Notes: generated by a model from the sequence alone, not told the origin. Positions 26,155-34,012 are shown, counted from the first letter of the stretch. The stretch is DNA of 41,496 bases from an uncultured Collinsella sp. (GCA_900542235.1 UQNB01000005.1:1-41496); one strand, 5' to 3'. Made by a program: numbers and translations.

Positions 26155-26191
26155 GGGGCCCGGAGCGCAGCAACATCGCGCTCCGGGCCCC
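26155..26191. terminator. Strong hairpin after the topoisomerase operon
   Basis: GGGGCCCGGAGCGC pairs perfectly with GCGCTCCGGGCCCC over 14 bp around a nine-base loop. It lies between convergent genes, 40 bp past the topoisomerase A stop. No U-run follows on the plus strand. Confidence 0.75.
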
Positions 26192-26213
26192 ATGCATTAC
26201 AGCAGCATCATCC

Positions 26214-27503
26214 CTATAGACAAAATGCCGCATAAAGTGGAACAGACATAAGCCCATCATTCATTCCAAAGGGCTTAGTCGATAGCCTGATAAGGCGCAC
26301 GCCCGGATGGGTCTTTTTAAGTGAGGACAGGCTTCGAGATCTTGTGTTCTCCCCCGCCTTGACTTCAATCGCAGACAAGCATCCCTGCTTCTCTACTACA
26401 AAGTCGATTTCCGCACGATTATTTCGCGCCCAATAATGCAGCGGATAGCCCATGGCTGAAAGCTGTTGGGCGACGTAGTTTTCGGTAAGTGCACCCATGA
26501 ATGTGCCGCCGATGCCGGCAAGAATATCGGCGCGTTGAGCACCGGCCTTGGAGACAAGCAGCCCTGTATCCGCCTGGTAGATTTTAAAAGCAGAAGGGTT
26601 AACGAAGGCCTCTAAAGGGCTTTCGATCTGCCCGACTAGGCTGCAGCGCGCCACCGTACCCGACAATACAAGCCAGTCGAGAGCATCTCCAAAGAGAGAC
26701 GCATTGCCCCCCGCTCGCACTACCTTGTATTGAAATTTACGATTCTCTTTGGCAAGCTGCTGTGGAATGGAATCGAAGCACGCACGCGTCTTTGCGCTCA
26801 AGCGCTCATCAGCATATTTATTAGTGTCGGCGGAGTATCCGTCGAGAATAATCCGATGCTTTTCGGCCACATCAATGATTGACTGATCATCGATGTACGT
26901 TTGGACCGCCTCGGGCATTCCGCCAACAACAAGATACTGCCGATAGAGCCCAAGCGCCTTTTCATGAAGGCTTGGCGCAAGAGGACCCATAAACGCGAAT
27001 GATGAGCGTATCTCGTCGACCAGCTGATCGTGCCCCATCGCCCAGAGAAACTCCTCGAAATCGAGTGGAGTCATCTCAATCAAGTCGGTCTTTCCAACGG
27101 GGAACGAATACGACTGATGGTTAATGGCAACCCCAAGAAGCGACCCAGCAGCCGCAACGTAATACTCGGGAGCATCTTCGCAAAAGTATTTAAGGGAAGT
27201 GAGCGCTTCCTCGCATGCCTGGATCTCGTCAATGAACAGTAAGGTTTTGCCAGGCACGATACGCTGTCCCGTACGAGCCTCGATCGCGCGTACGATCGAA
27301 TGAGGGTCAAGACCGCCCGAAAAATCCGCTCGCGCCGACCGGTCGTTCTCAAGATTAACGTAGACAACCGATTCGAAAAGATCCTGAGCGTACGTTCTGA
27401 GCAGATAGGTCTTGCCACACTGGCGCACGCCTTTGACAAGCAAAGGTTTTCTATCAGTCCTGTCTCGCCATTCCCTAAGGAGCTCGTCTGCCTTGCGACG
27501 CAT
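26214..27503 (-). CDS. AAA-family ATPase with DUF4143 domain
   Basis: A 429-residue AAA_14/DUF4143 protein. Walker A is GVRQCGKT (residues 25-32), followed by VVYVNLENDRSA, Walker B TLLFIDEIQACEEAL, and the sensor region YYVAAAGSLLG. The DUF4143 part follows from about residue 200 and ends with the nuclease-like ARNNRAEIDFVVEKQGCLSAIEVKAGEN, which carries the D-x-n-ExK pattern of the PD-(D/E)XK superfamily. ATG at 27503 follows GGAAGG; a TTG six bases upstream lies too near the ribosome site. These ATPases occur in many copies in gut bacteria, often beside mobile DNA; their role is not settled. Confidence 0.88.
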   Translation of the reverse strand: MRRKADELLREWRDRTDRKPLLVKGVRQCGKTYLLRTYAQDLFESVVYVNLENDRSARADFSGGLDPHSIVRAIEARTGQRIVPGKTLLFIDEIQACEEALTSLKYFCEDAPEYYVAAAGSLLGVAINHQSYSFPVGKTDLIEMTPLDFEEFLWAMGHDQLVDEIRSSFAFMGPLAPSLHEKALGLYRQYLVVGGMPEAVQTYIDDQSIIDVAEKHRIILDGYSADTNKYADERLSAKTRACFDSIPQQLAKENRKFQYKVVRAGGNASLFGDALDWLVLSGTVARCSLVGQIESPLEAFVNPSAFKIYQADTGLLVSKAGAQRADILAGIGGTFMGALTENYVAQQLSAMGYPLHYWARNNRAEIDFVVEKQGCLSAIEVKAGENTRSRSLSSLKKTHPGVRLIRLSTKPFGMNDGLMSVPLYAAFCL

Positions 27504-27675
27504 ACGCAACCTTCCCTCATGAACTTCTGTTTGACAATATTTTAACGCGGATTAATTTGTTTTCAGTTATTTTTCTGCGTTTAAAAATTGTTCTATACGG
27601 CGCTTGAGGGAATGCGCCCCTATTCATATACTCGCGCTACATTCGATTGCACGAGACGCCAGCGAAAGGGACCCA

Positions 27676-27759
27676 ATGCAGAACGATAAAAACGGCATTG
27701 CACAGCTCACCCCGGAGCAGAACACGCTCTTCAACGCCATGTTCGGTATACAGAGCTAG
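27676..27759 (+). pseudogene. Truncated gene start (27 residues)
   Basis: A good ribosome site (GAAAGGGA) precedes ATG at 27676, and the frame reads MQNDKNGIAQLTPEQNTLFN, then AMFGIQS, then a TAG stop. The following codons (KWMQAVADGIVRGSINAWQS) continue in the same frame after the stop and look like coding sequence, so an in-frame nonsense change or a truncation is likely. The family is not recognised. Confidence 0.4.
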
Positions 27760-27810
27760 CCAAAATGGATGCAAGCGGTGGCTGACGGAATTGTCCGCGG
27801 GAGCATCAAC

Positions 27811-27875
27811 GCATGGCAATCAGCACTCCTCTTGGTAAGGGCAGCAAGCATTTCCGCTAGTGCTGATTGCCATGC
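27811..27875. repeat. Perfect 17-bp inverted repeat
   Basis: GCATGGCAATCAGCACT at 27811 and its reverse complement at 27859-27875 enclose a 31-nt loop. It lies just after the FMN reductase stop (minus strand) and after the truncated plus-strand frame. On the plus strand it is followed by a pyrimidine-rich stretch, so it may end transcription there. Confidence 0.65.
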
Positions 27876-27888
27876 GCTCTTCTTGTCC

Positions 27889-28419
27889 TTAGGCCAGCTT
27901 GCGAGCGAGCTCGCGCACCTCTTTCAACTTGGGCGAGGATGCCATGCTGTCGCGCTCGGTCATACCGCTGATGGTGACAATGCCCTGGTCCGCCCACTTG
28001 CAGTAAGCACAGGTTGACTTGTACATGGCGATCGCCGCGTCATAGACGCCCTGGCTGTGGCTATCGAGCAGAAGGGCCGTCTTGGTGAACGGGAATCCCG
28101 TGGCACCGAAAGCGTACAGACGGTCGATGGCGGCCTTTTCCTGCGCGGTGATATCGAACCAGTAGATAGGCGAAGCAAAGACGACCATATCTGCATCTTT
28201 CAGCGACTCGATCACGTTGGCCATGTCATCCTTCTGCACGCAGACGCCCCCATGGGCGAAGCAGTACTGGCATCCCAAGCAGCCGGCGATCTTCTTGCTG
28301 GCAACGCGAACGACCTCAACCGTATTACCGCCCTCACGCGCGGTCTCGGCAAACGCCTCGACCATGGTATCGGTATTGGCGCCCTTACGCGGGCTGCCGC
28401 TCAATACAACGATATGCAT
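27889..28419 (-). CDS. NADPH-dependent FMN reductase / flavodoxin-like protein
   Basis: A 176-residue flavodoxin-fold protein of the iron-sulfur flavoprotein or multimeric flavodoxin class. VLSGSPRKGANTDTMVEAF is the phosphate loop for FMN, and VFASPIYWFDITAQEKAAIDR forms the isoalloxazine-side loop. A cysteine cluster, CLGCQYCFAHGGVC, lies at the usual place for such redox proteins, with CAYCKW later. It probably reduces quinones, nitro groups or metals with NAD(P)H. The start has GAAGGGAAA seven bases upstream. It lies just outside the accessory region that begins near 28.5 kb. Confidence 0.88.
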   Translation of the reverse strand: MHIVVLSGSPRKGANTDTMVEAFAETAREGGNTVEVVRVASKKIAGCLGCQYCFAHGGVCVQKDDMANVIESLKDADMVVFASPIYWFDITAQEKAAIDRLYAFGATGFPFTKTALLLDSHSQGVYDAAIAMYKSTCAYCKWADQGIVTISGMTERDSMASSPKLKEVRELARKLA

Positions 28420-28510
28420 AAGAATTTCCCTTCTTCATGCCGCAGGCGCGCGGCATTTTTTTTGTTTTAACCAAAATGGATGGAGTTATTCAATCGCCTC
28501 GTTTCAAGCA

Positions 28511-28520
28511 CTCCCACTCA
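28511..28520. other. Degenerate guaA-type attachment core (site A)
   Basis: CTCCCACTCA matches the central TCCCACTC shared by the guaA 3' end and the two better cores at 31421 and 34828. Outside these bases it diverges. Its place at the left edge of the accessory region, 57 bp before the word cluster, supports it more than its sequence does. Confidence 0.4.
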
Positions 28521-28570
28521 GTGTCTAATCCAGTCCGAGTGTTGTCGATGCGTGTCGCATCGTGCCGCCT

Positions 28571-28724
28571 AAGGGCTGATTCGTGCGCAATTTGAGCGAA
28601 TCAGCCCCTTGATTCGCGATTTCGGGAATGACTCAATTGATTCGCAAAACCGCAGGTCGCTCCTTTAATCACTCCCTAGTTTCCGCCGGGGTTCGTAGCG
28701 GGTGGCGTGAAAAGGGGTGATTCA
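28571..28724. repeat. CGAATCA/TGATTCA word array A
   Basis: Copies of TGATTC(G/A) or its complement lie at 28577, 28597, 28610, 28638 and 28718. The first two form an 11-bp hairpin, GGGCTGATTCG/CGAATCAGCCC. A block TAGCGGGTGGCGTGAAAAGG near 28696 is closely similar to the block at 31616 in array B. The spacing is irregular, unlike CRISPR. It is probably a binding-site array at an element end. Confidence 0.6.
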
Positions 28725-29059
28725 AAGGGTCGGAGAGATGTCTATAGCGCAATCTTCTGGTATTGGCGCAGTGAGGGACTTCTCACCTCCATCAGTCCAA
28801 ATCGTCAAGCTCCGAAAGACGTCGAGCTAGAGAAAAGGACCTATTTCCCGTCATGGATTGGGTTTACCTGCATGACTAGAGCCCTGGTGTAATTGGCTGG
28901 ATCACCGTTCCGGGAACCAGTTTCGACCCACCTGTCCGCCAAGCTCCTTCTTCAGCTCCAGCCTAGCATCTGACTCGCGCCGCTATAAGCGAAAGCCGAA
29001 GAGATGCGTCTTAGCCAAGAAAATAAGGTTAGCCCTATCTTACTACATGATACGCGTGT

Positions 29060-29080
29060 TATAGTTAGATTGCTCTAACT
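29060..29080 (+). promoter_or_regulatory. Promoter -10 with palindromic operator for the methyltransferase operon
   Basis: AGTTAGA (29063-29069) and TCTAACT (29074-29080) form a perfect 7-bp inverted repeat with a TTGC spacer. It overlaps a -10-like TATAGT and ends 17 bases before the first start codon. The form suggests a TetR-type operator, but no TetR gene is present in the window. Confidence 0.6.
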
Positions 29081-29097
29081 GTTTGGGGGCGATAGCC

Positions 29098-29727
29098 ATG
29101 CACGAACGCAAGGGCTTCTGGGACAAGAATGCCGCTCGGTACGACCGTTTCATGCGAAAGGACCGGGCGGCGTATGAGAAGATGTATGGGCTGATCAGGC
29201 CGGTGGTGAAAGCAAAAACCGTGCTGGAGGTTGCCACCGGCACGGGACTTATCGCAAAGAGCATCGTGGATGCGGCGGCGCACATCGAGGCTACGGACGC
29301 TTCTGCAAAGATGATCCTTGAAGCAAAGCGGGACAATCAATCCGCAAAGCTGCACTTTTCCGTACAAGATATGTTCCGCCTGCCCTATGCACAGAAGTCC
29401 TTCGAAGTGGTGATCGCGTCCAACGCGCTTCACATAGTGCCGCATCCGGAAAAGGCCCTGCAAGAAATCAGACGGGTGCTGAAGGACGACGGCGTGCTCA
29501 TCGCGCCAACCTTCACTCACGCGGGGAGCTCGGTTTCCGGCAAGGCAAAAGCCTTTCTCATGAGTATGGCGGGATTCCCCCTCCACAGCAGGTGGACAAG
29601 CGAGGAATACCTACGTTTCCTGCGTCAAAACGGCTGGGCGGTGCAGAAAAGCGCAGTGCTGAAGGCCTCGTTCCCGTTGACCTATGCGGAATGCACAAAA
29701 TCGGAGGGGCCAGATGTCGTTCTTTGA
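29098..29727 (+). CDS. Class I SAM-dependent methyltransferase 1
   Basis: A 209-residue Rossmann-fold methyltransferase. Motif I is VLEVATGTGLIAKSI, the acidic post-I residue lies in IEATDASAKMI, and motif IV is in VIASNALHIVPHPEKALQEI. The opening FWDKNAARYDRFMRKDRAAY is characteristic of a group found on mobile elements of gut Firmicutes. ATG at 29098 follows GGGGG closely; the frame also opens with a TTG at 29083. It overlaps the next gene by 14 bp. The substrate is unknown; arsenite, menaquinone precursors and small metabolites are used by relatives. Base composition is lower in GC than the core genes. Confidence 0.82.
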   Translation: MHERKGFWDKNAARYDRFMRKDRAAYEKMYGLIRPVVKAKTVLEVATGTGLIAKSIVDAAAHIEATDASAKMILEAKRDNQSAKLHFSVQDMFRLPYAQKSFEVVIASNALHIVPHPEKALQEIRRVLKDDGVLIAPTFTHAGSSVSGKAKAFLMSMAGFPLHSRWTSEEYLRFLRQNGWAVQKSAVLKASFPLTYAECTKSEGPDVVL

Positions 29728-30319
29728 AAACACCCGCAAGCCCGTGGGCCTCGGCGGAAAACTTATGGTTGCCATGATGAATCTGGGCCACAGCCCTGTG
29801 GCGCGGTGGGGGCTTCGATTTCTACGACTTGCGCCAAACGCCAAGGTGCTGGATTGCGGCTGCGGAGGCGGGGCGAACATAAAACGGCTGCTGAAAAAAA
29901 ACTCGCATGGCATCGTCAAGGGCATCGACTATTCGCCCGTCAGCGTGGAGAAGGCTAGAAAGCTCAACCGAACTGCAATTCAGGAGGGGCGTTGCGCCGT
30001 TCTGCAAGGCAGTGTGGCGGATATGGCGTTTGAGAATAGCTACTTCGATGCTGCCACGGCCTTTGAGACCGTCTATTTTTGGCCTGATTTGCCCCGATGC
30101 TTCCGTGAGGTCTGGCGGACGCTGAAGCCAGGCGGGACAATTCTTATCTGCAACGAGAGCAATGGCGATACGGACAAGGACGAGAGGTGGACGCAGATCA
30201 TCGGCGGCATGACCATCTACAAGGACATTGAATTAAAGGCGTGCCTGGAGCAGGCGGGTTTTCACGAGGTGCAGATACACAAAAAGAAAAAGTGGCTCTG
30301 TGTCACGGCGCGGAAGTAG
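29714..30319 (+). CDS. Class I SAM-dependent methyltransferase 2
   Basis: A 201-residue methyltransferase with motif I VLDCGCGGGANIKRLL, the acidic residue in VKGIDYSPVSVEKA, and motif IV region FDAATAFETVYFWPDLPRCF followed by LKPGGTILICNE. It resembles UbiE/COQ5-like small-molecule methyltransferases. ATG at 29714 lies behind GGAGGGG within the end of methyltransferase 1, so translation is coupled. It differs enough from the neighbours that the three genes are not recent duplicates. Confidence 0.85.
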   Translation: MSFFENTRKPVGLGGKLMVAMMNLGHSPVARWGLRFLRLAPNAKVLDCGCGGGANIKRLLKKNSHGIVKGIDYSPVSVEKARKLNRTAIQEGRCAVLQGSVADMAFENSYFDAATAFETVYFWPDLPRCFREVWRTLKPGGTILICNESNGDTDKDERWTQIIGGMTIYKDIELKACLEQAGFHEVQIHKKKKWLCVTARK

Positions 30320-30357
30320 GGGTATCAAGCACGGGTATTTTTGCATCCATCCTGCAC

Positions 30358-30423
30358 ATGGCGATAGGCATGACGGTCATAGCGGCTATGCTGGCGGCAA
30401 TTATGACAGTTTTTATTCACTGA
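30358..30423 (+). CDS. Possible 21-residue membrane peptide
   Basis: ATG at 30358 opens MAIGMTVIAAMLAAIMTVFI plus His, a single hydrophobic helix, ending at a TGA 11 bp before methyltransferase 3. The same frame is open upstream through GIFASILH, so the true start may be earlier. No ribosome site is evident. Its hydrophobic composition looks selected, but this is weak evidence. Confidence 0.3.
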   Translation: MAIGMTVIAAMLAAIMTVFIH

Positions 30424-30434
30424 GGAAGAAACCT

Positions 30435-31265
30435 ATGAAATGTATAATTGAGAAAAACACCGTGCAGGAGACGCTGATCCTCCCGCTGTATTCCCGGAAG
30501 CTGTGCACCGAACTGTACCCAAACCTTTATCGGGACGAAACAGCGGTGCATCTGATCGACCAGATCGACTACGACTTTTCAGAGGCAGAGAAAAACTCCC
30601 GCAGCCTGATGCAGCGCTTTGGTGCGCTGGAGGTGGCCACACGGCAGAGTGATCTTGCTTTCGAGGTGCGGGATTACCTGAAAGGCCACCCCAATGCGGC
30701 GGTGGTCAATCTGGGCTGCGGGCTGGACAACACCGGCAGAACCTGCGACAACGGTAGATGCAAGATCTACAATCTGGACTTCCCGGATGTGATTGCCTTG
30801 CGGCAGCAGCTACTGCCCGCCGGGGATCGGGAACATAATATCCCCTGCGACCTGAAAGACACCGCATGGTTTGGCAAAATCGATGCCTCCGGCGGGGCGG
30901 TGTTCTTTGCCTCCGGGGTGTTCTATTACTTTCTGACCCAGCAGGTCCGGGAACTGGTGCGGGGGATGGAGGACGCTTTCCCCGGCGGCGTGCTGGTCTT
31001 TGATGCTGCCAATCGGGCGGCAGTAAAGATGATCGCAAAAACATGGCTAAAGACCGCAAAAATCAAGGATGTGGGGGCATATTTTGCGGTTTCGGATGCC
31101 GCCAAGGAAATCGGCACGTGGGACAGCCGTCTGCAGGTCACAAGTCGCGGCTATATGCTGGGCTACAACGATTTGAGAGACCCTTCTGTCAGCGGCCTTT
31201 TCCGGTTTCTCGCAAGGGTCGGTGACAACGGGATGAAAATGCAAATCGTGAAAATAAGATTTTGA
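30435..31265 (+). CDS. Leucine carboxyl methyltransferase-like SAM-dependent methyltransferase
   Basis: A 276-residue member of the LCM/PPM1-TcmP O-methyltransferase group. The family opening QETLILPLYSRKLCTELYP and Arg in YRDETAVHLIDQIDYDF are present. The SAM motif is VVNLGCGLDNTGRT, followed by YNLDFPDVIALRQQL and the VFFASGVFYYFLTQQVREL region. GAGGAAGAAACCT precedes the ATG. Relatives methylate carboxyl or hydroxyl groups of small molecules such as polyketides. It is the last gene of the methyltransferase operon and is followed by a terminator. Confidence 0.86.
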   Translation: MKCIIEKNTVQETLILPLYSRKLCTELYPNLYRDETAVHLIDQIDYDFSEAEKNSRSLMQRFGALEVATRQSDLAFEVRDYLKGHPNAAVVNLGCGLDNTGRTCDNGRCKIYNLDFPDVIALRQQLLPAGDREHNIPCDLKDTAWFGKIDASGGAVFFASGVFYYFLTQQVRELVRGMEDAFPGGVLVFDAANRAAVKMIAKTWLKTAKIKDVGAYFAVSDAAKEIGTWDSRLQVTSRGYMLGYNDLRDPSVSGLFRFLARVGDNGMKMQIVKIRF

Positions 31266-31274
31266 GAGGCAAAA

Positions 31275-31391
31275 ACGAAGCGCATTCACTTTGACGTCGA
31301 AGAAGACGGCTTTTACGGCGCATATTGGGCGTGCAAGGACACGCATACAGCAGCGGGCACGGATTCGATTGAAACCGTGCCCGCTATCTGA
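31275..31391 (+). pseudogene. HicB-like fragment lacking a normal start codon
   Basis: After GAGAGG, an ACG codon stands where ATG would be expected. The frame then reads KRIHFDVEEDGFYGAYWACK, which resembles the N-terminal strand pattern of HicB-type antitoxins. After about 20 residues it enters the terminator hairpin and ends at 31391. I infer a decayed or truncated gene. The HicB resemblance is short and tentative. Confidence 0.3.
31352..31385 (+). terminator. Terminator of the methyltransferase cassette
   Basis: AGCGGGCACGG pairs perfectly with CCGTGCCCGCT around a 12-base loop and is followed by an A/T-rich stretch (ATACTATATTATTTTATA). It ends 36 bp before attachment core B. Confidence 0.75.
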
Positions 31392-31420
31392 TACTATATT
31401 ATTTTATAGAACGTCTGTTC

Positions 31421-31434
31421 TATTCCCACTCGAT
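31421..31434. other. guaA-type attachment core, site B
   Basis: TATTCCCACTCGAT. The minus strand of this and the next eight bases reads GGTGCAACCATCGAGTGGGA then ATAG, which translates to GATIEWE-stop, the C-terminus of a typical GMP synthase. The resident guaA at 17920 ends in TVEWE, so this is a foreign copy of a guaA end. It is identical over 14 bp, in the same orientation, to site C at 34828. Confidence 0.75.
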
Positions 31435-31505
31435 GGTTGCACCCGTGCATGTCGTGGTGCCTCGTGCTATATCGCCCACGTCGTGCTGTCTGGTGCTAAA
31501 TCGTC

Positions 31506-31681
31506 CGAATCAAGTTTGAGCCATGCTTTGATTCAAACTTCCTGAAATGGTTACAAAATACCCCCTTTCCAGGCGTTTTGCGTGCAACTTTTCTCGTTTT
31601 CTTACTTGGGAATCGCAGCGGGTGGCTTGGAAGGGGGCTGTTTTTCCCGAATCAACCCCTCGTCTCTAGCTTGATTACTCC
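31506..31681. repeat. CGAATCA/TGATTCA word array B
   Basis: Words lie at 31506 (CGAATCA), 31529 (TGATTCA), 31648 (CGAATCA) and a variant TGATTACTCC at 31672. The first word begins 72 bp after core B, nearly the same distance as after core C. A block AATCGCAGCGGGTGGCTTGG at 31611-31630 is shared with array A. The array runs into the end of the MFS gene. Confidence 0.6.
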
Positions 31682-32943
31682 TTTTCTAGCGATTTGCTAG
31701 TGGTTTGCACGTCAAGGTCGCGGATGGTCCGGCTTAAAAAACCTGTTGCACAGCAAAGGGCAACAAGGATCCCGCAAACGCTAAACCAAGTAGTGATTCC
31801 GATAGCTTCGGCAATAAAACCTGAGAACATAAGCCCTAACGGCGCGGCAAGCGACGACCCGGTAAGGAAAATTCCCATGACACGACCTAGCTTTTCATCG
31901 GGAGTTCGTTTTTGCATAAGGGGAAGGATAGGTGCGTTGTAGCATCCCAGTGCGGCAGCGCTTATGCCAATAAGCACGGCAAATAGGGCGAACTGGTCGT
32001 GCTGAAGAATGCCGCAGCACGCCAAAGAGATCCCTATCACGATGCCCGAAGCAATGATGATAGGCACATGTTTTTTTCCGCCGCCCCAAACCATTATGAA
32101 AACAGAGCCCAGCAGCAAGCCAATGCCAAAAACTGCCTCGATAAGGGAAGCTTGCCAGCCATCTCCTTCGAAATGCTGATAAGTCATGAGGGGAGTAAGC
32201 GAGCTTGCAGGCATGAATAAGAGCATGGTAATCATGATGAGGAACATAAGATTGCGCAGTCCTTTGTCATGAAAGATAAAAACCGCTCCGTCACGCAGGT
32301 CTCCCAATACAGAGGTTTGGGGTGTGACGGTACGAGTGTTGGTAGGAATTCGTGCGGCGCCTAAACAAAGACAGGCAATAGCGGCGCAGGCTGCGTCTAG
32401 GAACATAACTCCCTGTAGTCCCACAAACGTGTAGAGCAAAATGCCAAGTGCGGGCCCCGCTATTGAGGAAAGGCTGGTGATGGTCTGGTCCATACTGTTG
32501 ATACGCATAAGGTGACGCTCGGGTGCAAGGTGCGGCATAAGGGCGGCAAGCGCAGGGCCGTGAAAAGCCTGTGCACTTGCTCGTACTGCAAGAAGCAAGA
32601 GTATCAAGGGAACATTCAAGTATCCCAGCGTAATTACTAGTGCCAATACGAGCGAAAAAGCACCAGCGCATCCGTCGGCAAGAATCATAACTTTTTTACG
32701 ATTGAAACGATCAGCAATTACTCCGCCAAAAGGGCTTAAAAGCGCAACGGGCAGCAAGGATGCGGCCGAAGCCAGGGAAAGCCAGACGGGTGATGCGGTG
32801 CTTTCGGTAATGAACCATATTGCGGCAAAACTTGCAGCGCAGGTGGCAAATATCGATACCGCCTGGCCGCACCAAATTATGGCAATAGTGGAAAGCCAAG
32901 TATCGGGAAGAGGGTGGCCATTTGCGTTGTATTCGTTTCCCAT
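31675..32943 (-). CDS. MFS exporter of the macrolide-efflux (Mef-like) type
   Basis: A 422-residue, 12-helix major facilitator. The family loop GGVIADRFNRKKVMILADG between helices 2 and 3, and the GFIAEAIGITTWFSVCGI C-terminal segment, fit MFS_3/Mef-type drug exporters that use the proton gradient. ATG at 32943 follows AAAGGA. It is divergent from a MerR-type regulator, and a MerR-type promoter between them points at this gene, so induction by a drug bound to that regulator is likely. Substrate not readable from sequence. It is the main cargo of the segment between cores B and C. Confidence 0.9.
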   Translation of the reverse strand: MGNEYNANGHPLPDTWLSTIAIIWCGQAVSIFATCAASFAAIWFITESTASPVWLSLASAASLLPVALLSPFGGVIADRFNRKKVMILADGCAGAFSLVLALVITLGYLNVPLILLLLAVRASAQAFHGPALAALMPHLAPERHLMRINSMDQTITSLSSIAGPALGILLYTFVGLQGVMFLDAACAAIACLCLGAARIPTNTRTVTPQTSVLGDLRDGAVFIFHDKGLRNLMFLIMITMLLFMPASSLTPLMTYQHFEGDGWQASLIEAVFGIGLLLGSVFIMVWGGGKKHVPIIIASGIVIGISLACCGILQHDQFALFAVLIGISAAALGCYNAPILPLMQKRTPDEKLGRVMGIFLTGSSLAAPLGLMFSGFIAEAIGITTWFSVCGILVALCCATGFLSRTIRDLDVQTTSKSLEKE

Positions 32944-32993
32944 GAGGATTCCTTTCGAGGCGTGCGGTGCAGGGTATCTTTCTCATGTTTTGC

Positions 32994-33024
32994 ACGATAA
33001 ACTGTGGGGTAACCACACGGTCAA
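32994..33024 (-). promoter_or_regulatory. MerR-type promoter with 19-bp spacer and dyad operator
   Basis: On the minus strand TTGACC (-35, 33019-33024) and TATCGT (-10, 32994-32999) are 19 bp apart. The spacer is filled by the dyad GTGTGG-TTACC-CCACAG. A 19-bp spacer with central dyad is the hallmark of promoters activated by MerR-family proteins through DNA untwisting. It directs transcription into the MFS gene. Confidence 0.85.
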
Positions 33025-33077
33025 GCCTGCTGGGAAATTATTTGAGCACGTGCTAACAGAGCTACAGGAGATGCCTT

Positions 33078-33953
33078 ATGGACACCTTGCTGAAATCAGG
33101 GCAATTCGCAAAACTGTGCCGCACGACCAAAGAAACGCTGCGTCATTATGAACGGGTGGGCATCTTACGTCCCGCGCTCCAAGAAGAAAACGGCTATAAA
33201 AAGTACTCGTTTGCCCAGATTGCCGATTTTTCCCTTATTGCGGCACTTCAAAGTGCAGGACTGTCTTTGGGCGAGATCAAGGATTTCCTACAAGAATCTG
33301 GCTGTGAGCATTTGCATGCTGTATTGCACCAACGCATAAATGTCATCGAACGGCAAAAACGAGATTTAGAGCGCGAGCAACGCATGCTCGAAGGTGCGCT
33401 TGGCCAAACAGAAAAACTGCAGGCATGGTTTAAAGATGGGGCGGTGCAGATTTCGTCAAGCGGTCATAGGTGGCGCATCGTCGAATGCCCTGAAGAGTAC
33501 TTCATCGAAACGGCGACGCCGTATGTCGAGGATAGAGAAGAGGAGTTCTTGCGTGCTATTTCTGAGCATCTGGAGTATTGCGAAAAGCAGGGCTGTCCGG
33601 TCATGTTCCAAGAGGCGTATCGGGTTGACGAAGCGAGCGCTGCAAAAGGACTATACGCTCAGGGCTTTTGCGCAGAGGCGCAGATCACTGCTCCCGTTGA
33701 GTCCTCCCGCTTGCGTGTTAAGCCGGAGGGCACGTACCTGCAATGGCTTAATGGTATTGACCTGCAGAAGTATTTAGACGATGAACCCGTGGATACCAAT
33801 CCGATGTTCGAGGCATACGATGCAATGAGAGCATTTGCTAAAGACCAGGGCTGGACTCTATCGGGAGATCTGTACGATGTGGTTCTTTCCCTGTACGGCG
33901 GCAATCTTTCCGATACGTTTTATACCGAGGTATCCATGCGGGTTTCCTGTTAG
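33078..33953 (+). CDS. MerR-family regulator with GyrI-like effector domain
   Basis: A 291-residue BmrR/TipA-class regulator. The winged HTH occupies residues 5-75 (SGQFAKLCRTTKETLRHYER, VGILRP, NGYKKYSFAQIADFSLI), a dimer helix covers about 78-120 (HQRINVIERQKRDLEREQRM), and the remaining 160 residues resemble a GyrI/BmrR effector-binding domain with aromatic pocket residues (HRWRIVECPEEYFIETATPY, LQWLNGIDLQKYLDD). CAGGAG precedes ATG at 33078. It should bind the dyad at 33002-33018 and activate the MFS exporter when it binds a hydrophobic drug. Confidence 0.9.
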   Translation: MDTLLKSGQFAKLCRTTKETLRHYERVGILRPALQEENGYKKYSFAQIADFSLIAALQSAGLSLGEIKDFLQESGCEHLHAVLHQRINVIERQKRDLEREQRMLEGALGQTEKLQAWFKDGAVQISSSGHRWRIVECPEEYFIETATPYVEDREEEFLRAISEHLEYCEKQGCPVMFQEAYRVDEASAAKGLYAQGFCAEAQITAPVESSRLRVKPEGTYLQWLNGIDLQKYLDDEPVDTNPMFEAYDAMRAFAKDQGWTLSGDLYDVVLSLYGGNLSDTFYTEVSMRVSC

Positions 33954-34012
33954 CTTCCACTATGCTTTTTCGTGGGTCTGGAAAGGGGCTGGTTCGAGCG
34001 AAGGGCGACCTC

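Larger units (their letters stand above)
28420..29097. other. 678-bp non-coding gap, left end of the accessory region
   Basis: This gap holds a core-like sequence CTCCCACTCA (28511), the CGAATCA/TGATTCA word cluster (28571-28724), and further unassigned DNA to 29050. A minus-strand stretch near 28905-28985 reads RLELKKELGGQVGRNWFPER then a stop, without a start, and may be a gene remnant. A small GTTCCGGGAAC palindrome lies at about 28909. No intact gene is present. Confidence 0.5.
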
